From UBA1413 sp964650525 (GTDB lineage Bacteria > Bacteroidota > Bacteroidia > Bacteroidales > Prolixibacteraceae), in assembly GCA_964650525.1 (NCBI GenBank), contig CAZYUA010000013.1, positions 38,072 to 102,071 of the forward strand: 64,000 bases of DNA, read 5' to 3'. Numbering within the stretch: the stretch's first letter is position 1; each line of letters starts with the position of its first letter. Positions 53,287 to 62,921 of this stretch are shown here, one piece after another. The notes under the pieces were generated by a model, which was not told where the DNA came from, searched no databases, and saw only the letters and a list, made by a program, of their open reading frames with translations. The position numbers were made by a program, and so were the translations under genes.

Positions 53287-54552
53287 ATGAACGAAAAGAT
53301 CAGAATGGCCGGCCAACGACTGGTAGTACCGGATCATCCGGTGATACCCTATATTGAAGGCGATGGCATTGGTAAGGACATTACCTCCCCTTCCCAGGAA
53401 GTGCTGGATGCTGCGGTGCTCAAAGCCTACGGAACGCACAGGAAGCTGAAATGGATGGAGGTTCTGGCCGGGTCGAAAGCGTTAGCTGCTACGGGGGAGT
53501 ATCTTCCGGAAGCAACCATTCAGGCCTTTCGCGACTACCTGGTTGGTATCAAGGGACCGCTGGAAACCCCGGTTGGCGGAGGCTTCCGCTCCCTGAACGT
53601 GGCTTTGAGACAAGCCCTCGACCTGTTTGTCTGCCTGCGCCCTGTCAGATGGTTCAAAGGGGTCCCCTCTCCCATCCGCTACCCTGACAGAGTTGATATG
53701 CACATTTTCCGCGAAAATACCGAAGATATTTATGCCGGCATCGAGTTTATGGCAGGATCGGAAAATGCCGAAAAATTCAGGGATTTCCTTATCACGGAAA
53801 TGGGGGTTAACCAGATCCGCTTCCCGGAAACCTCATCGTACGGGGTTAAGCCGGTATCTAAAGAAGGATCTGAACGACTGATCCGGGCTGCTATCCGGTA
53901 TGCCATTGAGCGCAAACTTCCGTCCGTGACCCTCGTCCACAAAGGGAACATCATGAAATTTACCGAGGGAGCCTTTAAAAACTATGGATATGAACTGGCG
54001 GAATCGGAATTTCCGTCACAAACCTTCACCTGGAGACAGTATGAGACCTTACGGGCGGCAACAAACCGTGAGGAAGCAGAACAAGCTGTACGGGAAGCCC
54101 AAAAAGAGGGAAAAATCATCATCAAGGATGTGATCACCGATGCTTTCCTGCAGGAATCCCTGTTGCATCCCTTCGATCATTCCGTTATTGCCACCATGAA
54201 CCTGAACGGCGACTACATCTCAGATCAGCTGGCAGCCATGGTGGGAGGCATTGGCATTTCACCGGGAGCTAACATCAACTATCATAACGGGTATGCCATT
54301 TTCGAAGCCACCCACGGAACAGCTCCTTCCATTGCCGGAACAGGAAAAGCCAATCCGGGTTCCCTGATTCTTTCCGGGGTGATGATGCTCGAATATTTGG
54401 GCTGGAACGAAGCCGCAGAGCACGTCTACGATGCTCTCGACCATACCTTCGCCAAAAGAAGGGTAACCTCCGACCTTTTCAACCAGATGGAAGGAGCCGT
54501 CCTCCTTACCACTGCCGAGTTTGCCAGGGAGGTTGTTACCAATATGCATTAA
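53287..54552 (+). CDS. icd: Isocitrate dehydrogenase, E. coli-like type, predicted NAD-specific
   Basis: 421 residues, 92 bases after the first icd. The sequence shows VIPYIEGDGIGKDI, the substrate loop GGGFRSLNVALRQ (Ser102, equivalent to the phosphorylated Ser113 of E. coli) and HIFRENTEDIYAG. E. coli NADP determinants Lys344, Tyr345, Val351, Tyr391 and Arg395 correspond, with a constant offset of four, to Ser348, Ile349, Ala355, Ser395 and Asn399. Ile and Ala at these places are typical of NAD-dependent members. I therefore predict NAD use, although Ser348 differs from the usual Asp. It works beside the NADP-type enzyme in the same operon. Confidence 0.93.
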   Translation: MNEKIRMAGQRLVVPDHPVIPYIEGDGIGKDITSPSQEVLDAAVLKAYGTHRKLKWMEVLAGSKALAATGEYLPEATIQAFRDYLVGIKGPLETPVGGGFRSLNVALRQALDLFVCLRPVRWFKGVPSPIRYPDRVDMHIFRENTEDIYAGIEFMAGSENAEKFRDFLITEMGVNQIRFPETSSYGVKPVSKEGSERLIRAAIRYAIERKLPSVTLVHKGNIMKFTEGAFKNYGYELAESEFPSQTFTWRQYETLRAATNREEAEQAVREAQKEGKIIIKDVITDAFLQESLLHPFDHSVIATMNLNGDYISDQLAAMVGGIGISPGANINYHNGYAIFEATHGTAPSIAGTGKANPGSLILSGVMMLEYLGWNEAAEHVYDALDHTFAKRRVTSDLFNQMEGAVLLTTAEFAREVVTNMH

Positions 54553-54644
54553 AACAGAGTAAAAGATTATTGAAAAAATTTTTGGTATTGACGATAAAGG
54601 AGGATACAAACCGCATCAATCATTCACAATAAAAAAGTAACACG

Positions 54645-55964
54645 ATGGAATACATTAAGAACAGGTTTTTTCAAAAAGCGAGCAAGTGCGTCAGTGAATT
54701 TCAGAGGATCAGGAAGGAGTATGGGGATAAGGTTATAGCCCAGGTAACTATCGACCAGATCTTGTCGGGGCAGAAGGGGATCCCGGCTCTGGTTACCGAC
54801 ACTTCCAATCTGGATGCCAATGAGGGTATCCGTTTCCGGGGTTATTCCTTACCCGAATTGCGGGAGAAACTGCCCAAGCTGACACCGGAGGGGGAACCAC
54901 TTCCGGAGGGGTTGTTTTACCTGATGCTGATCGGGGAGATCCCGGAGAAGGATGATGTGATGAACATTTCGCGTGACTGGGCCACGCGGTCGCATGTTCC
55001 GCAACATGTGTTTGATGTTATAGATGCCATGCCTAAGATTGCCAGGCCAATGACGATTTTCAGTGCCGCCATCCTGTCGATGGCAACGGAGTCGGTATTC
55101 CAGAAGGCCTACAGGTCGGGTGTTCACAAGAAATTTTACTGGGATTTCATGTACGAGGATGTCATGAACCTGATAGCCCGGTTACCCAGGATTGCAGCCT
55201 ACATCTATCGCCGGCTTTATCACAACGGGCACCATATTGAGCCGAATCCCACTCTTGACTGGGCGGGTAACCTTGCCTACATGATGGGATTTGACAGTCT
55301 GGAGGTCAAACGGTTACTCAGGCTATACATGGTGATTCATGCGGATCATGAAGGGGGGAATGTGTCAGCGCATGCCACGCACCTGGTAGGATCGGCATTG
55401 AGCAATGCTTATTATGCCTTTTCAGCAGGCATGAATGGCCTGGCGGGGCCGTTGCACGGATTTGCCAACCAGGAGGTGGTGAACTGGATGTTTGAGATGA
55501 TGGAAAACCTGGAAACAGAAGAACCCACCGACTCCCAGATTGCCGGCTATATCGAAAAAACCCTGAAAGAAGGCCGTGTGGTACCCGGTTACGGGCATGC
55601 CGTGCTGAGGATAACCGACCCCCGTTTTACCGTCCAGCAGCAGTTTGCCGACAAATATGTAAAAAACGACAAACTGGTGAACCTTGCCAATGCCATCTAC
55701 CGGGTAGCGCCTCCCATCCTGGAAGCTACCGGAAAAATCAAGAATCCCTGGCCCAATGTGGATGCCTACAGCGGATCGCTTCTCCATCATTACGGGATCA
55801 CGGAACATAACTTTTATACCGTCCTTTTCGGCGTTTCCAGGTCGCTGGGGGTGCTGAGCCAGCTTATTCTTGACCGGCTCTATGGTATGCCCATCGAACG
55901 GCCCAGTTCCTATCCCCTTGTATGGTTTAAGGAGAGAGCCGAAGGAACCAGTGAAGGCTGTTAA
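54645..55964 (+). CDS. gltA: Citrate synthase
   Basis: 439 residues, last gene of the operon, 92 bases after the second icd. It condenses acetyl-CoA with oxaloacetate. Visible features are GIRFRGYSLPELREKLP, the substrate histidine region NGLAGPLHGFANQEVV and the catalytic histidine in VPGYGHAVLRITDPR. The sequence resembles the eukaryotic/mitochondrial-like branch found in Bacteroidota rather than the hexameric NADH-inhibited Gram-negative type, and it is a normal length for that branch. A perfect hairpin follows 40 bases later. Confidence 0.96.
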   Translation: MEYIKNRFFQKASKCVSEFQRIRKEYGDKVIAQVTIDQILSGQKGIPALVTDTSNLDANEGIRFRGYSLPELREKLPKLTPEGEPLPEGLFYLMLIGEIPEKDDVMNISRDWATRSHVPQHVFDVIDAMPKIARPMTIFSAAILSMATESVFQKAYRSGVHKKFYWDFMYEDVMNLIARLPRIAAYIYRRLYHNGHHIEPNPTLDWAGNLAYMMGFDSLEVKRLLRLYMVIHADHEGGNVSAHATHLVGSALSNAYYAFSAGMNGLAGPLHGFANQEVVNWMFEMMENLETEEPTDSQIAGYIEKTLKEGRVVPGYGHAVLRITDPRFTVQQQFADKYVKNDKLVNLANAIYRVAPPILEATGKIKNPWPNVDAYSGSLLHHYGITEHNFYTVLFGVSRSLGVLSQLILDRLYGMPIERPSSYPLVWFKERAEGTSEGC

Positions 55965-56004
55965 ACGGATCATCTGCCTTACCTCGCCGGGGGCGGGGGG
56001 TTGT

Positions 56005-56040
56005 AAACAGGAGAGCCTGCGGTGGCAGGCTCTCCTGTTT
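56005..56040. terminator. Bidirectional terminator between citrate synthase and SDR genes
   Basis: AAACAGGAGAGCCTGC (56005-56020) pairs perfectly with its 16-base complement at 56025-56040 around GGTG. T-rich bases occur on both flanks (CTGTTTTCGG on the plus strand), and the hairpin sits between converging genes, so it probably ends both. Confidence 0.87.
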
Positions 56041-56044
56041 TCGG

Positions 56045-56830
56045 TTATTTCCTGATCCTGGTCTGGATCCGGCCGTTGATCCTGGAGGCAACGGATGCCG
56101 GGAGAAAATGGGACATTGCAGCAATGATCCGGTTGTTAAATCCCGGGATGATGACGGTTTTTCCCTTCATCATCCCCCGGTAGCCAATAGCAGCAACAGG
56201 ACGGGCTTCAGACGAGAATAAAGGAACCTTGCACTCGCGGGAGCCTGATCTCCGGGCTACTGCCTGTGCAAAACCGGTACGGGTTTGTCCGGGACAAAAC
56301 AGGGAGAGGGTAACGCCTGATCCCCGGATTTCAGTAGCCACAGCCAGGGTTAAGGACCGGATATAGGCCTTGGAAGCCGAATAAACGCTGAAATGGGGAC
56401 CCGGCTGGAAAGCCGCCAAGGAGGCTACATTCATGATCCGCCCGCTTCCCCGTGCCAACATATCCCGGAGAACCTGCTTCATCAGACAGGTGGTGGTAAC
56501 TACCTGCAAATGGATCATCTCTTTTTCAGTCTCCCAGCCGGTGGCTGCGAAGAGTCCGAACAAACCGAAACCGGCATTATTAATCAGAATATCCGGCTCA
56601 AACGCTTTGATTTCAGGGTACACCCTGTCGCAGCTTTCAGGATCAGAAAGGTCGGTGTGAACGGTATCAACGGCTACGGTGAACGTACGGCGGAGTTCTT
56701 CTGCCGTTGCATCCAGTTTTGACAAATCCCGGTCTATGAGCAGGAGATGAAAACCGTCGCTGGCCGCCAGCCTGGCAAATTCGTACCCAAGGCCTGAAGC
56801 TCCGCCTGTGATACAGCATCTTTTTTCCAT
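56045..56830 (-). CDS. Short-chain dehydrogenase/reductase
   Basis: 261 residues, classical SDR. The cofactor motif GGASGLGYE lies near residues 9-17, NNAG at about 88-91 and the catalytic Ser, Tyr and Lys in NVASLAAFQ and VYSASKAY. The C-terminal 30 residues are hydrophobic and basic (ASRINGRIQTRIRK), which could favour membrane association. Likely NADPH-dependent ketone or alcohol conversion, perhaps of lipids; the substrate is not identifiable. A related SDR and an epimerase-like gene lie directly upstream on the same strand. Confidence 0.9.
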   Translation of the reverse strand: MEKRCCITGGASGLGYEFARLAASDGFHLLLIDRDLSKLDATAEELRRTFTVAVDTVHTDLSDPESCDRVYPEIKAFEPDILINNAGFGLFGLFAATGWETEKEMIHLQVVTTTCLMKQVLRDMLARGSGRIMNVASLAAFQPGPHFSVYSASKAYIRSLTLAVATEIRGSGVTLSLFCPGQTRTGFAQAVARRSGSRECKVPLFSSEARPVAAIGYRGMMKGKTVIIPGFNNRIIAAMSHFLPASVASRINGRIQTRIRK

Positions 56831-57025
56831 CTGTTATGGTTATTTCTTCGTTTTAACTTCCCCCCGCTGTTATGAACAGAAAAAAAGGAATGTCTGTTAC
56901 CGACTCCTGGCAGCAAGGCGGACCCCGCGTGCCGGCATTCACTCATTCACAACAAACCCTTTACCGTTCGCCGGCAACGGATAAAAGGGTCTGTCACTAT
57001 CCGGGAAGCGCCGGAAAAGGTTCAC

Positions 57026-57823
57026 TTACCGGGGAGCCTTACTGATCTCCTTCTCGAGCAGGTGTAAAACCAGTCCTTGAGGTACCAGGAAACCGGCATA
57101 CAAAAGCATTTTTCCAATTTTGCCGGGTATGATGATGTTTTTTTTCCGTAACATGCTCCTGATGGCAATTTCTGCCACTGCTTCAGGAGTCATGGCTGTT
57201 TTTTTTGCCAGGCTTCCCGAAAGACGTATTCTCTCCCTGACGTTTTCGTTAGTCCAGACGCCATAGGGATAAACAGAGGTTACCGAAACGCTGGTATTTC
57301 TCAATTCCGCACGTAGCGCTTTGGAAAGAAACAGGATGTACGCCTTGGTAGCGGAGTAGACGCATTTCCCCGGCAAAGGGTTCCATGCGGCCATGCTTCC
57401 CATATTCAGGATATAAGCCTGGTCGAGTTTCAACAGGTCGTTGAGATAGATGCAGGTTAACAGGGTTCCGGCCCTCAGGTTCAGGAGAATCATCTGGTCC
57501 ACCAGTGCGATGTCCATGAGGTTCAATTTCCCGTTATGGCCGACCCCGGCATTGTTGATCAGAATATCCACCGTCATACCCCGGTCTTGCGAAAACTGGT
57601 AAACCTGTTTATAGGTATCCGAGAGAGTCAGGTCGCATTCGAAATATTCCACCCTTACTCCATACCGGCTTTCGAGTTCTCCGGCAAGTACCCTCGTTCC
57701 GGAATCGGGCAAGGCAACCAGGAAGAGGTTCATTTTCCGTTTTGCACACTCCACCGCCATGGATTTTCCGATTCCCTGGCTGGCACCGGTGATCAGTGTG
57801 AACCGGTATGGCGTATCATTCAT
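57026..57823 (-). CDS. Short-chain dehydrogenase/reductase
   Basis: 265 residues, classical SDR with TGASQGIGKS, NNAGVGHNG, Ser in NMGSMAAWNP and YSATKAY. It shares the C-terminal pattern IIIPGxxxxxL with the SDR at 56045 (IIIPGFNNRI there, IIIPGKIGKM here), so the two are distant paralogues of one lipid- or ketone-acting SDR subgroup. Its start overlaps the end of the epimerase-like gene by 8 bases, so these two are co-translated. A gap of about 195 bases without recognisable features separates it from the next SDR. Confidence 0.9.
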   Translation of the reverse strand: MNDTPYRFTLITGASQGIGKSMAVECAKRKMNLFLVALPDSGTRVLAGELESRYGVRVEYFECDLTLSDTYKQVYQFSQDRGMTVDILINNAGVGHNGKLNLMDIALVDQMILLNLRAGTLLTCIYLNDLLKLDQAYILNMGSMAAWNPLPGKCVYSATKAYILFLSKALRAELRNTSVSVTSVYPYGVWTNENVRERIRLSGSLAKKTAMTPEAVAEIAIRSMLRKKNIIIPGKIGKMLLYAGFLVPQGLVLHLLEKEISKAPR

Positions 57824-58817
57824 GGTCAGGGGTTGAAAGGTTTAACCATTCGATGGTTTTGCGGGCCCCCTCTGCAAAGAGAACCGGCTGATATCCAAGG
57901 TCTTTAACGGCCTTTTCGACCGACAGGCGTCTGTGCTGGAGGTATCTTCTGATCCATGCAGGGGAGATAGGAGGTTCTTTGCCTGCCAGCCTGCTTCCTG
58001 CAGACAAAAGACCTGCAGCAAACCACATGACTCCATAGGGAAGGTGTACCATGAACGGCCTGCGACCCGTCACCAGGCCCAGGGTACTGAACAAGTCATC
58101 AAACGTAAGGTTCTCACCTCCAAGGATGTAACACTCACCACATTTACCCTTTAACATGGCCAGAAGATGGCCTGCCACGACGTCCCCGATAAAAACATAG
58201 TTTCCGTAGCTTTTCCCATTCCCCGGGATGATATGCCATTTCCCCCACAAAAAAGAGCGGATAATCCGGGTCAGGGAATTAGCCTCCGAAAGCAAACCCG
58301 GGCCATATACCCTCGAAGGATTCACAATTACCACATCCAGACCACGGGCAATATAGTGCTGACATTTCTCTTCAGCCAGGGCTTTGCTGCGGGCATAATC
58401 TGTAGAAAAGCCGGTCGGTCTCCCGCTGCCTTCGGAGATATCATCCTGGTCCCCGGAGGGAGAAAACACTCCGGCAGTAGAGGTAAATACCACCCTTTCA
58501 ACCCGATTTTCAAGGGCTGCCTGCAACACATTTTCCGTTCCGTCCACATTGACCCGGTAAAATTCCTGCGGATTTCCAGACACTGGTTTTGCCAGCCCAG
58601 CCAGATGAAAAACATGGGTACAGCCCCTGATGGCCCGCCGGATAGCATCCGGATCGGAAATATCTCCCAGAAAAAAACGGATGTTGGGATGCCTGAGCGC
58701 TTCAGCTTTCTTCTCTGACCGGACCAGGGCATGCACCTGGTTTCCTTCACCGGCAAGCATCCTGATCAGCTCCATCCCGATAAACCCGGTGCCGCCAGTA
58801 ACAAAATATCTCATCAT
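57816..58817 (-). CDS. NAD-dependent epimerase/dehydratase (dihydroflavonol-reductase-like)
   Basis: 333 residues, extended SDR. MRYFVTGGTGFIGMELIRML is the cofactor-binding start, VFHLAGLA and YRVNVDGTENVLQAA are family motifs, and TDYARSKALAEE gives the catalytic Tyr-x3-Lys. The closest visible pattern is that of dihydroflavonol-4-reductase-like and 3-beta-hydroxysteroid-dehydrogenase-like proteins, which in bacteria often act on lipid-like ketones; nucleotide-sugar activity is less likely. First gene of a two-gene coupled unit with an SDR. Confidence 0.88.
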   Translation of the reverse strand: MMRYFVTGGTGFIGMELIRMLAGEGNQVHALVRSEKKAEALRHPNIRFFLGDISDPDAIRRAIRGCTHVFHLAGLAKPVSGNPQEFYRVNVDGTENVLQAALENRVERVVFTSTAGVFSPSGDQDDISEGSGRPTGFSTDYARSKALAEEKCQHYIARGLDVVIVNPSRVYGPGLLSEANSLTRIIRSFLWGKWHIIPGNGKSYGNYVFIGDVVAGHLLAMLKGKCGECYILGGENLTFDDLFSTLGLVTGRRPFMVHLPYGVMWFAAGLLSAGSRLAGKEPPISPAWIRRYLQHRRLSVEKAVKDLGYQPVLFAEGARKTIEWLNLSTPDHE

Positions 58818-59100
58818 CAGATTATTATCAGATACCCACCATGCCGGATCTTCTCCTCACTTACCGGATCCTGCAACCATGGGTTCTCCCCTTTCGATTG
58901 CATTGCCCATCCAGAATGACAATAGCAAATATATCAAAAAGTTTGAAATCACCCCCGGACAGCTGATTAACTATCTCGTGATAGGGTTGTCCGGACTGAA
59001 AAAATTTCATTCATTCTCAACATATTATGTCAAATTGTCTGTATTTTTAGTCTGGCTTTTTATTTGTCGTACTCATCCGGAAAATGAAAACAGAGGAACC

Positions 59101-61689
59101 ATGAATGTAAGTAATTTCACGATTAAATCACAGGAAGCCTTGCAGCAGGCCTTCCAGGTGGCTCAGGGTAACCGGCAGCAGGCGATCGAAACCGGCCATA
59201 TCCTGAAAGGACTTTTTCTGGAAGCGGAGAATGTGATCCAATATCTATTGAAAAAGACAGGTATCAACACCACGGTGCTGCAGCAAGCCCTGGACAAGAT
59301 CATTGAGTCGTATCCGCGGGTTACGGGGGGAGAGCCTTATTTCTCCAACGGGTCCAACCGGGTTGTGCAAAAAGCCTCCGCCCTGGCGCAGGAGATGGGC
59401 GATCAGTTTGTATCGGTTGAACACCTTTTGCTGGCTTTACTGGATGCCGGCGACCAGATCAGCCAGTTGCTGAAAGACAGCGGTGTAGGGAAAGAGGAAT
59501 TGAAGAAAGCCATCGGGGATCTCCGGAAAGGCTCAAAGGCAGACTCGCAGACAGCGGAAACCCGTTTCAATTCTCTGAACCGCTTTGCCGTTAACCTGAA
59601 TGAAAAAGCCCGCACCGGGAAACTGGACCCGGTAATCGGGCGCGACGACGAAATCAGGCGCATTTTACAGATTCTCAGCCGCCGGACCAAGAACAATCCC
59701 ATACTGATCGGTGAGCCGGGAACGGGAAAGACAGCCATAGCAGAGGGACTGGCACAGCGTATCGTCCGGGGCGATGTGCCGGAGAATCTCAAATCGAAGC
59801 AGGTATTTTCGCTCGATATGGGAGCGTTAATTGCGGGTGCCAAATATAAGGGGGAGTTTGAAGAACGACTGAAAGCGGTTATCAACGAAGTGATCCAATC
59901 GGATGAAGAGGTTATTCTTTTCATCGACGAGATTCACACCCTGGTCGGCGCAGGAGCCAGCGAAGGAGCCATGGATGCTGCCAACATCCTTAAACCGGCG
60001 CTTTCACGCGGTGAACTGAGGGCAGTAGGAGCCACCACCCTTGCAGAATATCAGAAATATTTTGAAAAAGATAAAGCCTTGGAACGTCGTTTCCAGGTGG
60101 TGCATGTCGACGAACCCGGTACCCTGGAGTCTATTTCTATCCTCCGGGGGTTGAAAGAGCGTTATGAGAACCACCACAAAGTAAGAATTAAGGATGAAGC
60201 CATTATAGCCTCTGTTGAATTGTCACAGCGCTACATTTCCGACCGGTTCCTCCCCGACAAGGCCATAGACCTGATGGATGAGGCAGCGGCAAAACTAAGG
60301 CTGGAAATGGACTCTGTACCCGAGGAGCTGGATGATATCGAGCGCAGGATCAAGCAATTGGAGATCGAACGGGAAGCCATAAAAAGGGAGAAAGATGAAA
60401 AGAAACTGGCCCAGTTAAGCGAGGAGATTGCCAACCTGAAAGAGGAACAGTCGAGATACAGGGCGCGCTGGCAGTCGGAAAAGGCCGTGATTGAAGCTAT
60501 TCAGAAGAACAAGCTGGAAATAGAGGAAACGCGTTACGAAGCAGATGAAGCGGAACGGCAGGGCGACTACGGCCGGGTAGCAGAACTCCGCTATGGCCGC
60601 ATCCGGGAAAAGGAGACGGAAATTGAAAGACTGAAGGGGGAACTGACGAATCTTCACCAGGGAGGATCCCTGATCAAGGAGGAGGTGGATGCCGAAGACA
60701 TAGCAGAAATTGTATCCCGCTGGACAGGCATTCCGGTTACACGGATGTTGCAGAGTGAAAGGGAAAAACTGCTCCACATGGAAGAGGAACTGCACAAACG
60801 GGTAATCGGTCAGGATGAAGCCATCCGCGCGGTTTCGGATGCCGTGCGAAGGAGCCGTGCCGGCCTGCAGGATGAAAAAAGGCCCATCGGATCGTTCATC
60901 TTCCTGGGAACCACAGGTGTCGGAAAAACCGAACTGGCCAAAGCACTCGCAGAATACCTTTTCGATGACGAAAACATGATGACCCGCATCGACATGTCGG
61001 AATACCAGGAAAAATTCTCCGTGACCCGGCTGATTGGCAGCCCTCCCGGCTATGTGGGGTACGACGAAGGTGGCCAGCTGACAGAATCCGTCAGGCACAA
61101 ACCTTACTCGGTTGTGCTTTTTGATGAAATCGAAAAAGCCCATGCCGACGTGTTCAACGTTCTTCTTCAGGTTCTCGACGACGGCCGGCTTACCGATAAC
61201 AAGGGAAGGGTGGTAAACTTCAAGAATACCCTGATCATCATGACCTCCAACCTGGGATCTCACCTGGTCCAGGATAACCTTTCGCGGCTGACCGCTACCA
61301 ATGCAGGGAAAATCATGGAAGAGACCAGGGAAGAACTGCTTGACCTTCTGAAAAGAAGCATACGTCCGGAATTCCTGAACCGGATTGATGATGTGATCAT
61401 CTTTACTCCGCTCAGCCGTGAAGATATCCGGCAGATTGTTAAACTGCAATTTGAACAGATTGCCGGAAGGGTTACCCGCCACGACTTTGAAATAAAAATC
61501 ACCGACCCTGCGGTAGACTGGCTGGCGAATGTAGGCTACGACCCCCAATATGGTGCCCGCCCTGTAAAACGGTTGCTTCAGAAATATGTCCTGAATGAGC
61601 TTTCCAAAAAAATACTGAAGGGAGGTCTGGAAGCAGGCAAAACCATCTGGCTGGATGTTGAAGAGGAGGAGCTGGTCTTCCGGAACTGA
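59101..61689 (+). CDS. clpB: ATP-dependent disaggregase ClpB
   Basis: 862 residues from ATG 59101, preceded by AGAGGA. The same frame stays open upstream to 58630, but that part is antisense to another gene and the family begins at MNVSNFTIKSQEALQQA. Domains: Clp N-domain (1-145), first AAA+ module with GEPGTGKTA and VILFIDEIHTLVGAG, the long coiled-coil M-domain at about 410-525 that distinguishes ClpB from ClpA/ClpC, and the second AAA+ module with GTTGVGKTE and LFDEIEKAHADVFN. It rescues aggregated proteins with DnaK. No sigma-32 or CIRCE-like site was seen upstream. Confidence 0.97.
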   Translation: MNVSNFTIKSQEALQQAFQVAQGNRQQAIETGHILKGLFLEAENVIQYLLKKTGINTTVLQQALDKIIESYPRVTGGEPYFSNGSNRVVQKASALAQEMGDQFVSVEHLLLALLDAGDQISQLLKDSGVGKEELKKAIGDLRKGSKADSQTAETRFNSLNRFAVNLNEKARTGKLDPVIGRDDEIRRILQILSRRTKNNPILIGEPGTGKTAIAEGLAQRIVRGDVPENLKSKQVFSLDMGALIAGAKYKGEFEERLKAVINEVIQSDEEVILFIDEIHTLVGAGASEGAMDAANILKPALSRGELRAVGATTLAEYQKYFEKDKALERRFQVVHVDEPGTLESISILRGLKERYENHHKVRIKDEAIIASVELSQRYISDRFLPDKAIDLMDEAAAKLRLEMDSVPEELDDIERRIKQLEIEREAIKREKDEKKLAQLSEEIANLKEEQSRYRARWQSEKAVIEAIQKNKLEIEETRYEADEAERQGDYGRVAELRYGRIREKETEIERLKGELTNLHQGGSLIKEEVDAEDIAEIVSRWTGIPVTRMLQSEREKLLHMEEELHKRVIGQDEAIRAVSDAVRRSRAGLQDEKRPIGSFIFLGTTGVGKTELAKALAEYLFDDENMMTRIDMSEYQEKFSVTRLIGSPPGYVGYDEGGQLTESVRHKPYSVVLFDEIEKAHADVFNVLLQVLDDGRLTDNKGRVVNFKNTLIIMTSNLGSHLVQDNLSRLTATNAGKIMEETREELLDLLKRSIRPEFLNRIDDVIIFTPLSREDIRQIVKLQFEQIAGRVTRHDFEIKITDPAVDWLANVGYDPQYGARPVKRLLQKYVLNELSKKILKGGLEAGKTIWLDVEEEELVFRN

Positions 61690-61767
61690 CCGGCAGAGAC
61701 ACCTCTTCGAGATATTGAAAATTTATCATCGCAGGGCTCCGCATCTGGTTTCTTATAACGAAATTAC

Positions 61768-61775
61768 TACCTTTG
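61768..61775 (+). promoter_or_regulatory. -7 promoter element of gcvT with overlapping inverted repeat
   Basis: TACCTTTG fits TAnnTTTG and lies 22 bases before the gcvT ATG. Directly after it GCGCTC (61776-61781) and GAGCGC (61786-61791) form an inverted repeat spaced by four bases, covering the expected transcription start. This could be an operator. Confidence 0.5.
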
Positions 61776-61797
61776 GCGCTCCAATGAGCGCAATGCC

Positions 61798-62880
61798 ATG
61801 AAAAAAACGGCTTTTAACGCACTACACCTGTCAGCAGGTGGTAAAATGGTTGAATTTGCGGGGTTTGAGATGCCCGTAGAGTTCAGCGGTATCCGTGATG
61901 AACATCTCACCGTCCGGCAATCTGTAGGGGTCTTCGATGTCAGCCACATGGGGGAGATCTGGGTACAAGGGCCTCATGCCCTGGACCTGCTCAGCAAGGC
62001 AGGGTCGAACGATCCGGCAGTTCTGGTGCCGGGACAGGCTCAGTACTCCTGTTTCCCCAATGGGCGGGGAGGGATTGTCGACGATTACCTGGTGTATTGT
62101 TTTGCCCCTTCCCGATACTTGCTGGTGGTGAATGCCTCCAATACAGAAAAGGACTGGGAATGGCTTAACAGCCAGAACACCGTAGGGGCGGAACTTGAGA
62201 ATGCCTCAGATCAGATCAGCCAGTTGGCCATACAGGGGCCCCATGCCCTCGACACCTTACAGCCACTCACATCGGTTAACCTTGCCGGGCTGAAATATTA
62301 CACCTTTGTAACCAGTAATCTGGCAGGCGTGGAGAACGTGATCATTTCGGCCACAGGGTATACAGGAGCCGGGGGTTTTGAGCTTTATTTCCCAAACGGG
62401 GCCGCTGAGAAAATCTGGAAAGCGATTTTCGAATCCGGCACTGCTTACGGCATTAAGCCCATCGGGTTGGGTGCCCGCGACACCCTGCGCCTGGAAATGG
62501 GTTATTGTCTGTATGGCAACGACATAGACGACACCACCTCACCTATAGAGGCCGGTTTGGGATGGATCACCAAATTCAGCGGTGAACGCCGGTTTGTAGA
62601 CCGCGACCTCCTCGCCATGCAGCAAAAAGAGGGAGTTACACGCAGGTTGCGCGGATTCGTCATGCTCGAACGGGCGATCCCCCGGCATGGCTACACCCTC
62701 TTCAACGAACAGGGTACCCCGATAGGCACTGTTACCTCCGGAACCATGTCGCCGGTACTCAACAAGGGAATCGGTATGGGATATCTCTCTCAGGCCTATT
62801 CCGCCTTCGGAACCATCGTTTACGCAGGCATCCGTGACAAAAAGATCCCAGCCGAAGTGGTGAAGCTACCCTTTATCTGA
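61798..62880 (+). CDS. gcvT: Aminomethyltransferase (glycine cleavage T protein)
   Basis: 360 residues, full length. It transfers the methylene group from aminomethyl-lipoyl GcvH to tetrahydrofolate and releases ammonia. Motifs are GKMVEFAGFEMPVEFSG near the N-terminus, VFDVSHMGEIWVQGP, QYSCFPNGRGGIVDDYLVY, SATGYTGAGGFELYF and LGARDTLRLEMGYCLYGND, all standard for GcvT. The partners gcvH and gcvP are not in this window. It is followed 41 bases later by serC, linking serine and glycine/C1 metabolism. Confidence 0.96.
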   Translation: MKKTAFNALHLSAGGKMVEFAGFEMPVEFSGIRDEHLTVRQSVGVFDVSHMGEIWVQGPHALDLLSKAGSNDPAVLVPGQAQYSCFPNGRGGIVDDYLVYCFAPSRYLLVVNASNTEKDWEWLNSQNTVGAELENASDQISQLAIQGPHALDTLQPLTSVNLAGLKYYTFVTSNLAGVENVIISATGYTGAGGFELYFPNGAAEKIWKAIFESGTAYGIKPIGLGARDTLRLEMGYCLYGNDIDDTTSPIEAGLGWITKFSGERRFVDRDLLAMQQKEGVTRRLRGFVMLERAIPRHGYTLFNEQGTPIGTVTSGTMSPVLNKGIGMGYLSQAYSAFGTIVYAGIRDKKIPAEVVKLPFI

Positions 62881-62921
62881 CTCAACAATTAATAGTCATA
62901 AATGATTTAAATCACCAGAAA

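Noticed and set aside
58630..59100. In-frame 157-residue N-terminal extension of ClpB
   Set aside because: It is antisense to the epimerase-like gene and the intergenic region, has no family similarity, and ClpB proteins begin at the ATG at 59101 behind a purine-rich site.
60415..61548. 377-residue minus-strand ORF inside clpB
   Set aside because: Antisense shadow of a highly conserved gene, with no motifs of its own.
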